DNA of 64,000 nt from Nocardia abscessus (GTDB lineage: Bacteria; Actinomycetota; Actinomycetes; Mycobacteriales; Mycobacteriaceae), in assembly GCF_015477775.1 (NCBI RefSeq), contig NZ_JADLQO010000002.1, forward strand, positions 496,001-560,000, read 5' to 3'. How positions within the stretch are numbered: position 1 is the stretch's first letter; every line of letters starts with the position of its first letter. The notes below the pieces were generated by a model. It saw nothing but the letters and a program-made list of their open reading frames with translations. It was not told where the DNA came from and searched no databases. This document shows, in pieces, positions 56,995 through 64,000 of the stretch. The position numbers and the translations under genes are program-made.

Positions 56995-58279
56995 GTCCGC
57001 CCCACACCAGCGTCACGGTCGTCCCCTCGCCCAGCTCCGATTCCACGAACCCGGCACCGCCCGGCAGCTGACGCATGCGGCCCAGGATGCTCACCGAGAT
57101 GCCGAGCCGATCGACGGGCACCGCACTCAGGTCGAAACCCGCGCCGTCGTCCCGGAAGACGACTCGAATACCACCCGCGCTGATTGTCACAGTGACGGTG
57201 CGGCGCACCTCGCGCCCGGCGACGGTGGCGTGCCGCAAACTGTTGCGCACCGCCTCGGCGAGCGCGGCCGCGATCGTGCTGGCGGCGTCCACCGGCAACT
57301 GCAGATCGTCGAATCCGGCCCAGCGGCGGGTCGTGAACCGGATGCCGGGGTTCACCTCGTGCACGGCCGAGCGGAGGAATCCGATGGCCGACTGCGCGTC
57401 CAGCCGGTCGGGTTCGGGCTCCCCGACCCGGCACTCGTCGAGTTGTTCCAGCGTCCGTTCGGCCTGGCGGCGCAGTACCGGCGATTCGGTCCCGGCCCGC
57501 GAGGCGTCCAGCAGCGTCGACAGCACGGCGTCGTGAATCAACGCGGCGAAGCGCGCGCGTTCCCGCTCCCGGGCCGCCGCACCGGCGACCGCCGCCGCCC
57601 GATTGCTCTCGATCGCCGACTCACGATCCACCCGGGCGGCCGCGGCCCTGGCGTAGATCACGCACCACAGGAACAGCGCGCTCAGTCCGGCCGCCCTGGC
57701 GAAATCACCGAGCAGCGCGAGCGCTGTGGTGTCGGGCAGCACGACCAGATTCGAAAGCGCGCTGAACGCCGCGCCCACCACCAGGTAGGCGACGGCGAGC
57801 GGCGGACGCCACGCGAGCACGGCCGCGAGGACGCCCAGCGCAAGGACCCGGTACAGCCACACCGAGGCCGCGCCTTCGGCATCCGGCACGGCGTACGCGA
57901 ACGGGACCACCGCCATCGCCCCGAGGAAACTGACCGCCGCCGCCCCGGCGACCCGCTGGATCACGCGCCGGCTCATGCCGACCGAGACGACCGCGAGCAC
58001 CGGGAACAGCCCGAATGCCAGCACCACCTCGACGACCGTCCACCGGACGGGCACGAAGCGGCTCTGATCGGCGATCTCGGGCAGCTCGACGATCGCGGCG
58101 ATCACCCCGGCGATGCCGATGGCCAGTCCGAGCCTGCGCAAGATGCGGTCGGCGGCGCCTTCGGAGGCCTTCTCCCTGGACAGCGCGACCACTCCACGGC
58201 GCCAACGGCTCGCATGGGGCCGCTCGCGCGGAAGGGAGCGTGAGTGCGGCGGGGCGTCCAGCATGCTGGACGCGATCAT
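56987..58279 (-). CDS. NarL-type sensor histidine kinase
   Basis: 430 aa. Basic N-terminus, six or seven membrane segments (about 45-215), then a dimerisation region with RFAALIHDAVLSTLLDAS, whose His is the likely phosphoacceptor. ATPase boxes are AEAVRNSLRHA (N), FRDDGAGFD (G1) and RLGISVSILGRM (G2). The ATG at 58279 overlaps the response-regulator stop (ATGA). Signal unknown. Confidence 0.87.
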   Translation of the reverse strand: MIASSMLDAPPHSRSLPRERPHASRWRRGVVALSREKASEGAADRILRRLGLAIGIAGVIAAIVELPEIADQSRFVPVRWTVVEVVLAFGLFPVLAVVSVGMSRRVIQRVAGAAAVSFLGAMAVVPFAYAVPDAEGAASVWLYRVLALGVLAAVLAWRPPLAVAYLVVGAAFSALSNLVVLPDTTALALLGDFARAAGLSALFLWCVIYARAAAARVDRESAIESNRAAAVAGAAARERERARFAALIHDAVLSTLLDASRAGTESPVLRRQAERTLEQLDECRVGEPEPDRLDAQSAIGFLRSAVHEVNPGIRFTTRRWAGFDDLQLPVDAASTIAAALAEAVRNSLRHATVAGREVRRTVTVTISAGGIRVVFRDDGAGFDLSAVPVDRLGISVSILGRMRQLPGGAGFVESELGEGTTVTLVWGGHG

Positions 58280-58962
58280 CCGCGGGGATGCCGCTCGGGA
58301 ACCGGCAGCCAGCCGTCCTCCACCGCACGCTTGTACAGGTCGGTCTTGGTCGGCGCCGGACGACCCGCGTCGGCGTACTTCTGCCGGATCCGGCCGAGGT
58401 AGTCGTTGACCGTCTGCTCCGACAGGCCGGTCAACCGCGCGACCCTGGATGCCTTCTCGCCGGAGGCGTACAGCATGAGCACTTCTTCCTGGCGCGGACT
58501 CAGGCCCACGGTGGACAGTTGTGGGTCGCCGTCGATGGCGGCCGCCCAGTCGGTGGTGACCACCTGCTGGCCGCCGGCCGCACGGCGCACGGCGGCGACG
58601 ACGGTCGGCACGTCCTCGGATTTGCGCACCACACCCAGTACGCCCGCGCGGGCGGCGGAGCGCACCAGGAAGGCGTTGTCGGCACCGGTGAAGACCAGCA
58701 CTTCGATGCCGCGGCCGCGCAGGGCCCGCACGTTGTCCTCGGGCGAGGAACCGTCGGCCAGCCGCAGGTCCAGCACCACCAGATCCAGCTTCGGCGCGCC
58801 GTCGGTGGCGGCGAGCAGTTCCGGGACGGTGCCCGCGGTCAGCACCAGATCGAGATCGGTCTCCGGCGCAAGCATCGCGGCGAGACCTATCGCGACGGAT
58901 TCATGGTCCTCGACCAATCCGATCCGGCGCGGCGTGCTCTCGCCCCCTTCGGCCCACGTCAC
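58276..58962 (-). CDS. NarL/LuxR-family response regulator
   Basis: 228 aa from the GTG at 58962, chosen for GGGAG 6 bases upstream; an ATG at 58995 is alternative. Receiver phosphoacceptor is in DLVVLDLRLADGSS. The C-terminal helix-turn-helix is LSPRQEEVLMLYASGEKASRVARLTGLSEQTVNDYLGRI (in parts), about 155-205. First gene of a coupled three-gene operon. The KSEDVPTVVAAVRRAAGG segment is the usual receiver end. Confidence 0.9.
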   Translation of the reverse strand: MTWAEGGESTPRRIGLVEDHESVAIGLAAMLAPETDLDLVLTAGTVPELLAATDGAPKLDLVVLDLRLADGSSPEDNVRALRGRGIEVLVFTGADNAFLVRSAARAGVLGVVRKSEDVPTVVAAVRRAAGGQQVVTTDWAAAIDGDPQLSTVGLSPRQEEVLMLYASGEKASRVARLTGLSEQTVNDYLGRIRQKYADAGRPAPTKTDLYKRAVEDGWLPVPERHPRG

Positions 58963-59070
58963 CTGGCTCTCCCATCCCGAGCTACTCGTACACATCCCCA
59001 CCGCGACAACGATCGCAGACAGTATGCCGGGTAATGGTGCGCGATGGTCAGACACCAGAATTCGGGGGCC

Positions 59071-59118
59071 TCAGGCCATCAGCCCCGCGGCGAGCGTGGC
59101 GCCCAGCTCCCAGCACCG
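59071..59118 (-). pseudogene. remnant of a flavodoxin-like gene C-terminus
   Basis: Minus-strand codons read RCWELGATLAAGLMA then stop, close to ACWELGATVAAQLMG at the end of the intact flavodoxin-family gene at 63.2-63.7 kb. Upstream the similarity fades and no complete gene fits. At DNA level the two stretches match about four in five bases by eye. The surrounding spacer 58963-59381 contains nothing else but a terminator. Confidence 0.5.
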
Positions 59119-59329
59119 TAGCGGGTCGGGCCAAGCGACAGCGTGCCAGGCATAGCCCGCTGATGTGTGCTCCCTACCTCCGCCACTTCCGAACGTGGTT
59201 GAGTCGACCGCGCGACCACATGACTGAAGGGCTATGACATACGTCATTATGGCCCGGACGGTAGCCGTGCCGGAGCCGGGCAGCGGTGAACCACGCCGAC
59301 GGCGGCGGACCTCGCTACCCTGAAAACGC

Positions 59330-59366
59330 CGAGGCCCCGGCCGGATAGCTCCCGGCCGGGGTCTCG
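59330..59366. terminator. 15-bp hairpin downstream of the 53-codon gene
   Basis: CGAGGCCCCGGCCGG (59330-59344) pairs with CCGGCCGGGGTCTCG (59352-59366) with one G-T pair around a 7-base loop. It terminates the minus-strand two-gene unit from 59833. Confidence 0.8.
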
Positions 59367-59381
59367 GTCTGTGTACGTGGT

Positions 59382-59543
59382 CTAGTAGCCGGGGTGCTCG
59401 CCCGGCTCGCCTTCGTCCTCGATGCGCTGCCGGATCGCCTCCACCGTCCGGTCCTTCGGAATGCGCTCGGGCCAGAAGACCACCCCGACTATCACGGCCC
59501 CGGGCAGTGCGAAGACCAGCACCCATCCGAGCAAGATCCACAT
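59382..59543 (-). CDS. small membrane protein, 53 aa
   Basis: Starts MWILLGWVLVFALPGAVIVG and ends GEPGEHPGY: one transmembrane helix (about 2-24), then an amphipathic, acidic tail with KDRTVEAIRQRIEDE. It starts 2 bases after the stop of the 95-residue gene, so it is coupled to it. Family unknown. A hairpin ends the unit. Confidence 0.65.
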   Translation of the reverse strand: MWILLGWVLVFALPGAVIVGVVFWPERIPKDRTVEAIRQRIEDEGEPGEHPGY

Positions 59544-59545
59544 CG

Positions 59546-59833
59546 TCAGACCTCCGGGTCTCGCACCGAGATCGGCTCCACGTCGATCGTGGTCAGACCA
59601 CGAAGGACTGCGGTCAGAAGCTCTGCGTCCACCGGTGCGCATGTCGCGGCCGCGACGGCGGCCCTGTCGGCATCCAGTTCGGCGTAGTAGTCCTCCGGGC
59701 TGACCGGCCATCCGTCGTTACCGACGAACGACCACGAGCCGTCGTCGTGGTGGATGTAGCCGCGCGGGCCGTCAGTGGGCGCGAGCGCCAGCTTCCGCAC
59801 ATCTTCAGCGGTCCGTCTCACGGGGAGATCCAC
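59546..59833 (-). CDS. hypothetical 95-residue protein
   Basis: Starts at the GTG at 59833, backed by AAGGAGG 6 bases upstream: MDLPVRRTAEDVRKLALAP then GYIHHDDGSWSFVGNDG. No known domain; it looks like a small soluble alpha-beta protein. Divergent from the XRE-TPR regulator and first gene of a unit with the 53-codon membrane protein. Small genes like this are frequent beside such regulators on actinomycete islands. Confidence 0.65.
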   Translation of the reverse strand: MDLPVRRTAEDVRKLALAPTDGPRGYIHHDDGSWSFVGNDGWPVSPEDYYAELDADRAAVAAATCAPVDAELLTAVLRGLTTIDVEPISVRDPEV

Positions 59834-59953
59834 GGCCGCCTCCTTCCCTTGGTCCGGTTGGAATGCACCCACCGCTGGGGAAGCGCGTTCGGCTCGGCGG
59901 CGGGGCTGAAAACGACGCTATGGCCGAAGAATTCGGGCAGGTACCGGATCGCG

Positions 59954-59985
59954 GTCTACTACCGTCTACAAAGCACGGATACCGT
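59954..59985. promoter_or_regulatory. GTCTAC direct repeat and TACCGT -10 box at the XRE gene
   Basis: GTCTAC lies at 59954 and 59964, exactly 10 bases apart. TACCGT at 59980 is a good -10 box, 7 bases before the ATG at 59993, so the regulator's message is probably leaderless. The repeat suggests a self-regulating operator that also controls the divergent unit. Confidence 0.55.
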
Positions 59986-59992
59986 GGAACGT

Positions 59993-61147
59993 ATGGACCC
60001 CAACCGGGAGAACGTCACCGGTGAGCAGCTGCGCGCCGCGCGTGAGGCGGCCGGGCTCAGCCTGTCCGGAATGGCCGCGCGCACCCACTACAGCAAGCCG
60101 TTGCTGGGTCTGCTTGAGACCGGGCAGCGCACCATCAAGCCCGAGCACGTCCGCGCCTACGCCGATGCGCTGGGAGTCGGATCGGCGCTGTTCGTGGAGC
60201 CGCAGGACGTCCAGCAGGCGGCGGCGGAGTGGCTGGCGCGCGTGGCGAGGTCGGACCTGGGTGGGGACACCCTGGAGCGGCTGGAGGCGGCCGTGGATGA
60301 CCTGGCGTCGGCCTACCCCACCACGCCGCCGGTCGAACTCCTGGTGCGTATCCGGCGGCACCTGGGCTATGCCGGTCGGCTGATGGACGGGCGCATGACC
60401 CTGGCCCAGCACCGCCGTCTCCTTACCGTGGTGGCGTGGCTGGCCCTGCTGGGCTCCACCTGCCATATCGACCTCGGGCTGACCACCGACGCCGCCGCGC
60501 GGGGACACCTGGCGTGGAAGCTCTCGGAGGAGGCCGGACACCGCGAGATCGCGGCGTGGTGCCTCGAGACCCGGGCCTGGCAGCAGCTCACCGGCGGGGA
60601 GTACGCGGCAGCGGCGGATCTAGCCCGCGCAGCGCAATCGCTCGCGCCCGAGAACAGTTCGGCCTACATCCAGGCCACCGCTCAGGAAGGTCGCGCGCTC
60701 GCGCGGCTCGGAGACCGCCAGGGCACATACGGAGCGTTGCGCCGGGTGGCGCACCTGGTGTCGGGGCTGAGCATCCCCGATCGGCCCGAACATCACTTCC
60801 GGTACGACCCCGCCAAGTCGGACGCCTACGTAGCCACCACGCTCTCCTGGCTGGGTGACCCGGCGGCGGAGTCCTACGCCCGGCACGTGCTGGCCGACCT
60901 CACGTCGGCCCCGACCTCCCGGCCGCGCCGCATCGCTATGGCCAACTTGGACCTGGCCCGCGCGCTGGTCGCCGCGGACAAGCCGGAGGAGGCCGCGAGC
61001 GTCGCGCTGGAGGCGGTGGAGTCCGGCCGCCTGGTGCACTCGCACTACTGGCGGGTGGCCGAGGTGGTGACGGGGATCGAGGACCAGGGCGCGCCGGACG
61101 CTGCCGTGGTGCGCGAAGCGTTCCGGGACCTCTACTCAGCTGTCTGA
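59993..61147 (+). CDS. XRE-family regulator with TPR-like C-terminus
   Basis: 384 aa. The N-terminal helix-turn-helix (about 10-65) reads LRAAREAAGLSLSGMAARTHYSKPLLGLLETGQR (in parts). The remainder is helical with TPR-like repeats (GHREIAAWCLETRAWQQLTGGEYAAAADLA, then SPEENSS-like spacing; AMANLDLARALVAADKPEEAASVALEAVES). Family resembles actinomycete regulators of plasmid and island functions, often answering peptide signals. Divergent from two small genes and upstream of the HEPN-type genes. Confidence 0.85.
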   Translation: MDPNRENVTGEQLRAAREAAGLSLSGMAARTHYSKPLLGLLETGQRTIKPEHVRAYADALGVGSALFVEPQDVQQAAAEWLARVARSDLGGDTLERLEAAVDDLASAYPTTPPVELLVRIRRHLGYAGRLMDGRMTLAQHRRLLTVVAWLALLGSTCHIDLGLTTDAAARGHLAWKLSEEAGHREIAAWCLETRAWQQLTGGEYAAAADLARAAQSLAPENSSAYIQATAQEGRALARLGDRQGTYGALRRVAHLVSGLSIPDRPEHHFRYDPAKSDAYVATTLSWLGDPAAESYARHVLADLTSAPTSRPRRIAMANLDLARALVAADKPEEAASVALEAVESGRLVHSHYWRVAEVVTGIEDQGAPDAAVVREAFRDLYSAV

Positions 61148-61440
61148 GCCACAATGCACGCGAAACGTGCTGTGTCCTCGGATATTCCGCAGACAGCACA
61201 GCGCCCCGACCCATGAGTCAAGGCGCTGTTGAAGGTCTGACACTTGGGCGCGGCCGGAGGCCTTCACGCTGACCGAGCGCCCTCGCCCATCCTGGGCCCT
61301 TGCGAGTCCTTGGATAATGGTTGGCTGTTCTGCCGCTGCCGAGGCTACCGGCCAACCATGCGAAGGCGGAGGAGCAACTGGCGGCGTTCCCACGGAAAAC
61401 GCGTGCCCGCTGTTCAGCTTCCAACGCCTACCGTGATCGA
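61148..61440. other. 293-bp spacer with weak hairpins
   Basis: ACAGCGCC (61198-61205) pairs with GGCGCTGT (61222-61229) across a 16-base loop, a possible terminator of the XRE gene. TACCGT at 61429 is a probable -10 box for a leaderless start at 61441. No gene supported. Confidence 0.5.
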
Positions 61441-62220
61441 GTGAGCACCGCCGATGACGCCGCGTCCGAACAAGAACCCGAACGCAACTTGGCCGCAGAG
61501 CTGGACGAGGTCCGCAAAACCATCGAGGCTAATCAGCGAGCAGCAGATCGCTTGTGGGTGCCCTCTTCGGTGATCGAGCGCCTGCTGTGGCAGGTATGCG
61601 GCGCGTGGGAGACCGTGATCGAGCAGGTCAGGTTCTTCCACTATGTTCTGCACGAGAACCCCCCAATCGAGCCACCATTCCCCCACCCTGATGGGGAGAA
61701 TGTCGCTCGGGACATGCGGAGGATCGCAAAGAAGACCAACCTTCGGCTGCCCGGCAACACCATCTGGACAGAAGAGTGCAAGCGTGCCAAGGCAATGCGC
61801 GACAACCTTGGTCACATGCTGCACTTCAAATCCATTGACGGGACGACGCCCGACCAGTCCGTGACCTTGCTGCGAGTGCCATATCGCGAGCCGGACGAGA
61901 TGTCGACCAGCAACGGGTGGGCAAGGCATAACCGGGTGACCGTAACCATCACCGAGCAGGAGGCGCGAGAGGTTCTAGCTGGACTGAGCTACGTAAACGA
62001 CTGCATCTTTGCGCTCCGCAAGTTCGGAATCGAGTTCGCCACATGGCCCGATGGCAGGTCCACGGATAGCGTTCTCGGGCTCGTGCAGTGGTGGCTGGAC
62101 GACTGGGGTCCGACGCCCGGCGAGGACGGCTGGACCGCTCCCACCATGCGACAACTCCGTATCCGCTCGAAGGCTGAGTTTGATGCGTCGCTACCTCCTC
62201 ACATGCGTCCAGAGTTCTGA
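61441..62220 (+). CDS. protein of unknown family with HEPN-like R-x4-H motif
   Basis: 259 aa from the GTG at 61441; TACCGT six bases before it indicates a leaderless message, the same box as at the XRE gene. Mostly helical and charged. Around 112-130 the sequence AMRDNLGHMLHFK has Arg120-Asp121-x3-His125, the R-[NDH]-x-H pattern of HEPN RNases. A tryptophan-rich end follows (VLGLVQWWLDDWG). No other domain recognised. It overlaps the convergent HEPN-type gene by 22 bases at the 3' end. Function unknown; an RNA-cleaving defence or toxin role is inference. Confidence 0.7.
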   Translation: MSTADDAASEQEPERNLAAELDEVRKTIEANQRAADRLWVPSSVIERLLWQVCGAWETVIEQVRFFHYVLHENPPIEPPFPHPDGENVARDMRRIAKKTNLRLPGNTIWTEECKRAKAMRDNLGHMLHFKSIDGTTPDQSVTLLRVPYREPDEMSTSNGWARHNRVTVTITEQEAREVLAGLSYVNDCIFALRKFGIEFATWPDGRSTDSVLGLVQWWLDDWGPTPGEDGWTAPTMRQLRIRSKAEFDASLPPHMRPEF

Positions 62221-63191
62221 TTGTCGGTCAATCTGTACTTGCCAACCTGCGGCAACGGGGGCCAGTCAGACTCCCCGACGACCGCGGCGCCATGCGAATC
62301 AACTGCGATACCACCCCAGCCGGTGGTGCCATAACCACATCGGTCCAGGTGAGCACGCGCCCGATTGCGGCGAAGCGAACCCGGAATGGGCATACCGCCC
62401 TGTCGCGGTTCCCAATCAGGCTTCGCCATTTCTTCGGCAAGCCACCGCGCGAATTCGCTACTCTTACAAACATATTCATCAACCTCGCTGCGCACGGCCA
62501 GTGTCACCTGGTTCCAAAACCATTCGTAGAACTGACGGGCACGCTTAGAGTACTTCTCAAGGAGAGGAAGAAACTCGACGTCTTGCTCCTGCGTCCTGAG
62601 GAAGCGTTTTGCAGGACCTCCCCAACTGGAGAACTTGTCCAGCTCCGAGCGTTTGAGTTCAACCGTGTTGATCCACTCCATCCGACCGGGCGGGCGATGG
62701 CTCCAAGTCGTCCCGATCGACATCATCGGTGCCGAGTAGTGCACCGTGAAGTTCCGGAGGTCGAACAGGAACTTGATGTCGTCAACGCCGAACAGTTCGG
62801 TCACCTTAGGCTCATACGTGCTGACCTCCCAGATCGTTCTGCTGTCGTTCCGGTCGCGCCGCTGTTCATCAGGAAGTCGCTCAGGCCAGACCTTACGATG
62901 GGTGCTGCGCTGGACGTCGCGGAGAGTGGCAACCGACGCGACGTAGTTGTGGAACAGGCGCACAGCCTCATGTTCGAACTCATCTGGAAGCTCGTTTACA
63001 TGCCTGTCGGTACCGACAAACGTCCCAATATGGTCGGACAACTCAGTGCCGTTGGTCGAGAACAATCGCGAGACTCGATTCAGGGCTTCGAGTCGTTCGT
63101 GGTGTTCTTTGCCCGGTAGTTCGGCAAGGTGCGCCAGCCGCTCTTCACGCTCCACAGCCCAGTTCGCCTTCCAACTCCGCTGTTCGCTCAT
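62199..63191 (-). CDS. second HEPN-like protein of unknown family
   Basis: 330 aa from the ATG at 63191 with GGAGGTG six bases upstream. Residues 140-152 read KFLFDLRNFTVHY: Arg146-Asn147-x3-His151 is a textbook HEPN RX4H motif. The flanks (VASVATLRDVQR, RQFYEWFWNQVTLAVRSEV) are helical, fitting an all-alpha bundle. The C-terminal about 60 residues are polar, glycine-rich. Base composition is lower in GC than around it. Convergent with the first HEPN-type gene; together they look like a unit acquired by transfer. No database family recalled. Confidence 0.72.
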   Translation of the reverse strand: MSEQRSWKANWAVEREERLAHLAELPGKEHHERLEALNRVSRLFSTNGTELSDHIGTFVGTDRHVNELPDEFEHEAVRLFHNYVASVATLRDVQRSTHRKVWPERLPDEQRRDRNDSRTIWEVSTYEPKVTELFGVDDIKFLFDLRNFTVHYSAPMMSIGTTWSHRPPGRMEWINTVELKRSELDKFSSWGGPAKRFLRTQEQDVEFLPLLEKYSKRARQFYEWFWNQVTLAVRSEVDEYVCKSSEFARWLAEEMAKPDWEPRQGGMPIPGSLRRNRARAHLDRCGYGTTGWGGIAVDSHGAAVVGESDWPPLPQVGKYRLTDNQNSGRM

Positions 63192-63220
63192 TGCCCCACC
63201 TCCGGCTGATACAAATCGTC

Positions 63221-63673
63221 CTATCCCATCAACTGCGCGGCGACCGTCGCGCCGAGTTCCCAGCACGCTTCGAGGTCAGCTTTCGATGGCTTACCCGAGA
63301 CCACCACGTACTCTGCGGCTTTCACCCACCCCAGCCCGGTTGTGATGGAAGTGACGCCCTTCTCCGCGCCCTCGGTACCTTCGTTGCCGTGGAAGTACGC
63401 CCCGAACGGGCGGCCACGGGTCGAATCGAGGCAGGGGTAGTAAATGACATCCAGTCCGTGTTTCAGGCCGCCGCTCATGTACCCGAGGTTGGCCGGGGTG
63501 CCGAGCACGTACCCGTCGGCCTCCAGAACGTCCGTCGGCGACAGCGACAGCGCTGCGCGACGCACGACCTCCACGCCCTCGATCTCCGGGTCGGTGGCCC
63601 CGGAGACGACGGCCTCGAACATCGCCTGCATATGCGGGGACGGCGTGTGATGGATGATCAGCAACCGGGCCAC
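63221..63673 (-). CDS. flavodoxin/NADPH-FMN-reductase-like protein
   Basis: 150 aa from a GTG at 63673. Flavodoxin-like fold: LLIIHHTPSPHMQAM forms the phosphate-binding loop, and DGYVLGTPANLGYMSGGLKHGLD and FGAYFHGNEGTEGAEKG carry the isoalloxazine contacts. It binds FMN and probably reduces quinones or acts in electron transfer. A remnant of a like gene lies at 59.07 kb. Similar proteins are widespread in mycobacteria and Nocardia. Confidence 0.88.
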   Translation of the reverse strand: MARLLIIHHTPSPHMQAMFEAVVSGATDPEIEGVEVVRRAALSLSPTDVLEADGYVLGTPANLGYMSGGLKHGLDVIYYPCLDSTRGRPFGAYFHGNEGTEGAEKGVTSITTGLGWVKAAEYVVVSGKPSKADLEACWELGATVAAQLMG

Positions 63674-63699
63674 CCTGCGATGGTATCGGCCCCGCGCGG

Positions 63700-64000
63700 T
63701 CAGAGGGTGTCGCGCTCGTGCCGTTCCAGCGCGACCGCGCGGCGCATGGTCTCGCGGGCTCTGGTGCGGTCACCCGCGTAGTCGTAGGCGCGAGCGAGAC
63801 GGTAGGAGACGCGCCAATTGTCCGGGTCGGCCTCCCACTCCGCCTTGACCGTCGCGAACAGTTCGTCGGCGGCCGCGCGTTCGATGCGGCCGGACGGGAG
63901 GCGGGGCAACGCGGAGGTGTCGAGCTCGAGACCCTCGTCGTGGATGCGCCGCGCGAGGTGCTGATGCGCCAGAGCCGCGCGCACGGTGGCCACGACGATC
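63700..64000 (-). CDS. TPR-like protein (5' part outside window)
   Basis: About 100 C-terminal residues are visible. NWRVSYRLARAYDYAGDRTRARETMRRAVALER is a TPR-like helix pair (in parts), preceded by ELFATVKAEWEADPDN. A GTG at 63993 could be a start, but the frame stays open to the window edge (IVV...), so I treat the gene as partial. Function unknown. Confidence 0.6.
   Translation of the reverse strand, partial: IVVATVRAALAHQHLARRIHDEGLELDTSALPRLPSGRIERAAADELFATVKAEWEADPDNWRVSYRLARAYDYAGDRTRARETMRRAVALERHERDTL

Noticed and set aside
59071..59118. Flavodoxin remnant and 63221 end as att sites
   Set aside because: The two stretches differ at about one base in five, too diverged for recent site-specific recombination; no integrase in the window.

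Overview
This is a very GC-rich window with the codon usage and gene order of a mycolic-acid actinomycete, most likely Nocardia. Two long stretches follow the order I remember for the Mycobacterium tuberculosis chromosome around Rv2725c-Rv2753c. The first is hflX, dapF, miaA, an Rv2728c-like gene, a DUF349 protein, an Rv2732c-like membrane protein and miaB, then recX, recA, DUF3046 and an Rv2739c-like glycosyltransferase. The second is the pspM/pspA/clgR stress operon, cinA, pgsA, an argA-like acetyltransferase, ftsK, RNase J and dapA. Genus assignment is inference from gene content; there is no rRNA here.

Layout. 1-3.1 kb: group 1h-type [NiFe]-hydrogenase (large subunit cut by the window edge, small subunit) with hypB and hypA. 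3.3-6 kb: a PepSY protein divergent from an OmpR-type two-component pair. 6-11.5 kb: lipid and general metabolism (esterase, acyl-CoA dehydrogenase, acyltransferase, MerR regulator with a divergent reductase). 11.6-20.6 kb: the conserved hflX-miaB housekeeping block, carrying an extra SpoU-type methyltransferase. 20.8-24.2 kb: a gluABCD-type amino-acid ABC transporter. 24.2-33.2 kb: recX/recA with a LexA box, a CGNR-regulated metabolic cluster, an unusual TPR plus aminoglycoside-kinase fusion, a glycosyltransferase and a PIG-L deacetylase. 33.2-38.7 kb: small and regulatory genes and a PAP2-diacylglycerol-kinase fusion. 38.7-45.5 kb: envelope-stress operon, pgsA/cinA, acetyltransferase, TerC and a methyltransferase. 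45.6-45.9 kb: a tiny ORF, a hairpin and an abnormal tRNA-like gene. 45.9-55.6 kb: ftsK, secreted proteins, rnj/dapA, a ribbon-helix-helix protein with a regular operator and a YcaQ-like DNA glycosylase. 56-59 kb: a NarL-type two-component operon with a third, kinase-like membrane protein.

The accessory part is 59.1-63.7 kb. Two small genes of unknown function lie divergent to an XRE-TPR regulator. After them come two convergent, 3'-overlapping genes of unknown family, each with an R-x4-H motif of the HEPN RNase type. The stretch sits between a flavodoxin-like gene and what looks like a remnant of the same family, and its base composition is visibly less GC-rich than the backbone. Together with the abnormal tRNA-like gene at 45.8 kb, this is the best candidate for something undescribed.

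How the genes work together. The hydrogenase and its nickel chaperones suggest scavenging of trace hydrogen. The psp/clgR operon, pgsA, the PAP2-DAGK protein and the acyltransferase concern envelope maintenance. miaA, miaB, hflX, the SpoU methyltransferase and RNase J concern RNA and ribosome quality. dapA and dapF supply meso-diaminopimelate. recA and recX, under a LexA operator, serve DNA repair.
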